Origin: Oleiagrimonas sp964608595
GTDB lineage: Bacteria > Pseudomonadota > Gammaproteobacteria > Xanthomonadales > Rhodanobacteraceae
Length of the DNA stretch: 6,638 bases
NCBI GenBank assembly: GCA_964608595.1
Contig: CAZSOU010000118.1
Coordinates: forward strand, 1 to 6,638
Direction of reading: 5' to 3'
Positions 4,569-6,638 of this stretch are shown here, in pieces. Under the pieces are notes generated by a model. The model did no database searches. It was not told the DNA's origin and saw only the letters and a program-made list of their open reading frames with translations. Position numbers and translations under genes: made by a program. Every line of letters starts with the position of its first letter. The stretch's first letter is position 1.

Positions 4569-5594
4569 ATGGCATCGTCCCACCCTCCGCGCGTTGGCGC
4601 AAGTTCAGGTTCGTCGCGGCGGGCGCCGCGCCTGCTGGATCAGGTGCGGGCGAGGATGCGACGGTTGGGGATGTCGTTGCGATCGGAGGAGGCGTATGTG
4701 GGTTGGATTCGGCGTTTCATCCTTGCCAATGACAAGCGTCACCCTCGCGGAATGGGGGCGCCGGAGATTGAGCGGTTTCTGACGGATTTGGCGGTGAAAC
4801 GCAACGTGGCGCCTTCGACGCAGAATCAGGCGTTGTCGGCGTTGCTGTTTTTGTATCGGCAGGTGCTGGATATGGATTTGCCGTGGATGGAGGATATTCA
4901 ACGGGCGCGCAAACCGGCGCGATTGCCGGTGGTATTGACGCGTTCGGAGGTATCTGCGCTTTTGCGCGAGATGCAGGGATTGCATGGTTTGATGGCACGA
5001 CTTTTGTACGGCACGGGCATGCGCTTGATGGAGTGTTTGCGGTTGCGGGTGAAGGATGTGGATTTCGACAAGCGGGAAATCCTGATTCGCCAGGGCAAGG
5101 GTGGCAAGGATCGACGCACGATGTTGCCAGGCAACTTGATGGAGCCGTTGCGGGCGCAGTTGGTGGAGGCGCAGCGTCGGCACGATGCGGACCTTCGTGC
5201 GGGGTTTGGTCGGGTGTGGATGCCTGATGCGTTGGCGCGCAAGTATCGCGCAGCGAATGCGGATTGGGGTTGGCAGTATGTGTTTCCGGCGCTCAAGCGC
5301 AGTCGTGATCCGCGCGATGGGCAGGTGCGTCGGCATCATGTGCAGGAGGCGGGGCTGCAGCGCGCGGTGAAACGTGCGCGGGTGGATGCGGGGATCGTGA
5401 AGCCGGCGACGTGTCATACGTTGCGGCATTCGTTTGCGACGCATTTGATCGAGGATGGGTATGACATCCGCACGGTGCAGGCGTTGCTGGGCCACAAGAA
5501 TGTGACGACGACGGAGATTTATACGCATGTGCTCAACCGCGGCGGGCACGGGGTGCGTAGTCCGCTGGATGGTCTGTCGCAGCCGCCGGACTGA
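4569..5594 (+). CDS. intI: Integron integrase IntI (tyrosine recombinase)
   Basis: A 341-residue tyrosine recombinase that inserts and excises cassettes by attI x attC and attC x attC recombination. The N-terminal core-binding domain spans about 20-110 (RMRRLGMSLRSEEAYVGWIRRF) and the catalytic domain about 115-335. Catalytic residues are all present: R152 (GTGMRLMECLRLR), a lysine in GKGGKDRR (177-180), H283 and R286 (CHTLRHSFATH), H309 (LLGHKN) and nucleophile Y318 (TTEIYTHV). Residues 221-240 (ALARKYRAANADWGWQYVFP) are the extra segment that separates integron integrases from other XerC/D-like enzymes and that lets them bind folded attC. The RSPLD C-terminal motif also matches IntI1. The ATG at 4569 is preferred because AGGA lies 7 nt upstream; the frame extends to a TTG at 4524 but adds sequence unlike the family. 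The gene is intact, divergent from the cassettes and convergent with clpB. Confidence 0.97.
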   Translation: MASSHPPRVGASSGSSRRAPRLLDQVRARMRRLGMSLRSEEAYVGWIRRFILANDKRHPRGMGAPEIERFLTDLAVKRNVAPSTQNQALSALLFLYRQVLDMDLPWMEDIQRARKPARLPVVLTRSEVSALLREMQGLHGLMARLLYGTGMRLMECLRLRVKDVDFDKREILIRQGKGGKDRRTMLPGNLMEPLRAQLVEAQRRHDADLRAGFGRVWMPDALARKYRAANADWGWQYVFPALKRSRDPRDGQVRRHHVQEAGLQRAVKRARVDAGIVKPATCHTLRHSFATHLIEDGYDIRTVQALLGHKNVTTTEIYTHVLNRGGHGVRSPLDGLSQPPD

Positions 5595-5663
5595 TCAGGC
5601 GGAACAGGCGTCAGACTGCGCTTTCTCCGCATCGTCGAATGCGGGGCTGCGAATGATTCGGGG

Positions 5664-5691
5664 CTGTCGCGGCCATCGGCGGCTCCCACAG
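5664..5691 (-). repeat. REP-like element, copy A
   Basis: On the minus strand it begins CTGTGGGAG, then a GC-rich stem around GAT (GCCGCC and GGCCGC with one mismatch), and ends GACAG. It resembles the REP palindromes common in Xanthomonadales and Pseudomonas genomes. It aligns end to end with copy B. Confidence 0.6.
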
Positions 5692-5708
5692 GGGGCCTCG
5701 AAAAACCG
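5689..5708 (+). repeat. 20-bp direct repeat, copy 1
   Basis: CAGGGGGCCTCGAAAAACCG, identical to 5836-5855. It adjoins and slightly overlaps REP-like copy A. Confidence 0.7.
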
Positions 5709-5726
5709 CGGATCATCGGAGTTTCC

Positions 5727-5753
5727 TGGGGGCGGGGCCGGTGGCTCCAACGG
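5727..5753 (+). repeat. REP-like element, copy C (inverted, diverged)
   Basis: Aligns without gaps to copy B on the opposite strand with about five or six differences in 27 positions, sharing GGGGCCGGTGGC (5734-5745), which is the exact complement of 5777-5788. With copy B it forms a large potential stem-loop. Confidence 0.55.
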
Positions 5754-5768
5754 ATCATGCGGTACATC

Positions 5769-5797
5769 CTGTCGGGGCCACCGGCCCCTCCCACATG
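5769..5797 (-). repeat. REP-like element, copy B
   Basis: On the minus strand ATGTGGGAG is followed by a perfect stem GGGGCC-GGT-GGCCCC and then GACAG. Differences from copy A are concentrated in the stem and tend to keep pairing, typical of REP families. Confidence 0.6.
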
Positions 5798-5835
5798 GGT
5801 AGTTCCAGGGTGCAACGGTTGTTCGAGGTTCCCCG

Positions 5836-5855
5836 CAGGGGGCCTCGAAAAACCG
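5836..5855 (+). repeat. 20-bp direct repeat, copy 2
   Basis: Exact second copy of the 20-mer at 5689-5708. Here its CCTCGAA is the right arm of a hairpin with TTCGAGG at 5822-5828. Confidence 0.7.
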
Positions 5856-5907
5856 GAGACCCGGCATCGATCCGTGGAAAAGCCGTCCATGGCCTCCCGT
5901 CCCCGGG

Positions 5908-6638
5908 TCAGGCTTTGTCGAAGGTGAGCCGCCCGTTGTCGGCTTGCACGGCGATGGTGTCGCCGGGGCTGAACTCGCCGGCGAGCAGCCGTTGCGCCAG
6001 CGGGTTTTCCAGCTGTTGCTGGATGGCGCGCTTGAGCGGCCGCGCGCCGTAGACGGGGTCGAAGCCGACGTTGGTCAGAAGGTCCAACGCCTTGTCGGAG
6101 ACTTCCAGCGCCAGTTGCCGCTCGGCGAGGCGTTTTTCCAGGCCCTGCATCTGGATGCGGGCGATGGCGCGGATGGCGTTTTTGTCCAGCGGACGGAAGA
6201 CCACGATTTCGTCGAGGCGGTTGATGAATTCGGGGCGGAAATGGTTTTGCACCACGCCCATGACTTCGGCCTTCATTTGCGTGTATTGCGCTTCGCTGTC
6301 GGCACCGTCGGATTCGGCCAGGTTCTGGATCAGGTTGGAGCCCAGGTTGGAGGTCATCACGATGATGGTGTTGCGGAAATCCACGGTGCGGCCCTGACCG
6401 TCGGTGAGGCGACCGTCGTCGAGTACCTGCAGCAGGATGTTGAAGACGTCCGGGTGCGCCTTTTCGACTTCATCCAGCAGGATCACGCTGTACGGACGGC
6501 GGCGCACGGCTTCGGTCAGGTAGCCGCCTTCCTCGTAGCCGACGTAGCCCGGGGGCGCGCCGACCAGACGGCTGACGGCGTGTTTTTCCATGAACTCGCT
6601 CATGTCGATGCGCACCATGGCGTCGGTGGTGTCGAACA
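5908..6638 (-). CDS. clpB: ATP-dependent disaggregase ClpB, C-terminal part (5' end outside window)
   Basis: About 242 codons of the 3' end of clpB, roughly the last 28 percent of a protein usually near 860 residues. The product is a hexameric cytoplasmic AAA+ chaperone that, with DnaK, threads aggregated proteins through its pore. Visible parts of the second AAA+ domain are VRIDMSEFMEKHAVSRL, the pore loop GAPPGYVGYEEGG, the Walker B strand SVILLDEVEKAHPDV, LLQVLDDGRLTDGQGRTVDF, sensor 1 in IIVMTSNLGS, the FINRLDEIVVF segment and sensor 2 in YGARPLKRAIQ. The D2 Walker A motif lies just outside the window. The frame continues unbroken through the window edge, so the internal ATG at 6618 is not the start. 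The gene looks intact and converges with intI. The alternative ClpA/ClpC is less likely because the wording matches ClpB. Confidence 0.95.
   Translation of the reverse strand, partial: FDTTDAMVRIDMSEFMEKHAVSRLVGAPPGYVGYEEGGYLTEAVRRRPYSVILLDEVEKAHPDVFNILLQVLDDGRLTDGQGRTVDFRNTIIVMTSNLGSNLIQNLAESDGADSEAQYTQMKAEVMGVVQNHFRPEFINRLDEIVVFRPLDKNAIRAIARIQMQGLEKRLAERQLALEVSDKALDLLTNVGFDPVYGARPLKRAIQQQLENPLAQRLLAGEFSPGDTIAVQADNGRLTFDKA

Larger units (their letters stand above)
1..5594 (-). mobile_element. Sedentary chromosomal integron (intI, attI and seven cassettes; left end outside window)
   Basis: An intact integron integrase gene points right, and a string of minus-strand genes to its left is separated by six short imperfect palindromes, each bounded by RYYYAAC on its left and GTTRRRY-like cores on its right. 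This is the canonical integron arrangement. Cassette limits inferred from the core cut points are: C1 3833-4407, C2 3517-3832, C3 3112-3516, C4 2232-3111, C5 720-2231, C6 48-719, C7 1-47 (partial). No transposase, IS end or resistance gene is visible, and the integron abuts the housekeeping gene clpB, so it is a chromosomal rather than a mobile class 1-type integron. The strand given is that of the cassette genes. Confidence 0.93.
5595..5907. other. Gene-free intI-clpB gap with REP-like repeats
   Basis: Convergent intergenic region of 313 bp, GC-rich. It holds three REP-like palindromes and a 20-bp direct repeat (listed separately), a hairpin at 5627-5644 (CCGCAT and ATGCGG around a 6-nt loop) and one at 5822-5849 (TTCGAGG and CCTCGAA with an inner CCCC/GGGG). 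These hairpins could end transcription of intI or clpB, but neither is followed by a T run in the needed direction. Reading frames here are chance frames produced by the repeats. Confidence 0.7.

Noticed and set aside
4605..5549. 314-codon minus-strand frame antisense to intI
   Set aside because: It lies wholly within intI, is made of Arg/His/Gln/Pro-rich low-complexity sequence, and is a codon-bias shadow of the clearly homologous integrase.
5822..5849. Intrinsic terminator for clpB
   Set aside because: The stem is good, but on the minus strand the T run precedes the hairpin and no T run follows it.
5519..5890. Minus-strand frames in the intI-clpB gap with repeated peptide blocks such as RFFEAPCG
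   Set aside because: The repeated peptides are only translations of the REP-like and 20-bp DNA repeats; no start signal or domain supports them.

Overview
The window is the integrase-proximal part of a sedentary chromosomal integron lying directly beside a clpB gene. It suggests a gammaproteobacterium of the Xanthomonadales (Lysobacterales): the integrase is clearly an IntI tyrosine recombinase, the attC sites are short (60-72 bp) and of the type seen in Xanthomonas-group and related soil integrons, and the intI-clpB gap carries REP-like palindromes of the TGTGGGAG type common in that order and in Pseudomonas. The genus cannot be fixed from the sequence. The neighbour here is clpB, not the ilvD gene that flanks the Xanthomonas integron.

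Layout, read from the integrase leftward. intI (4569-5594, +) is intact with all catalytic residues. Its attI/leader region (about 4402-4568) follows, then at least seven cassettes with every gene on the minus strand, divergent from intI as in a canonical integron. Boundaries follow from the attC core sites (cut RYYYAA^C on the + strand). Cassette 1 (3833-4407) encodes a membrane-anchored coiled-coil protein. Cassette 2 (3517-3832) holds only a doubtful small ORF. Cassette 3 (3112-3516) encodes an Imm33-like putative immunity protein. Cassette 4 (2232-3111) encodes a RES-domain protein of the NAD+-degrading toxin family. Cassette 5 (720-2231) encodes a short, signal-peptide-bearing RHS-core protein with a variable C-terminal toxin-like tip, followed by an 8-nt-overlapping putative immunity gene. 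Cassette 6 (48-719) encodes a small lipoprotein. Cassette 7 is cut by the window edge at its ninth codon.

The six complete attC sites have different stems and loops, so the cassettes have separate origins. For five of the six complete cassettes the attC R'' core exactly complements the cassette's own leading core, which confirms the boundaries; cassette 2 has one mismatch.

Right of intI, 5595-5907 holds no gene but carries REP-like inverted repeats and a 20-bp direct repeat. The 3' part of clpB (5908-6638, -) closes the window and converges with intI.

Functionally, three of the six complete cassettes look like toxin or immunity genes: RHS tip plus immunity, an orphan RES toxin and an orphan Imm33-like immunity gene. 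The array therefore looks like a reservoir of interbacterial-competition or stabilisation genes. The most unusual element is the two-gene RHS toxin/immunity cassette.
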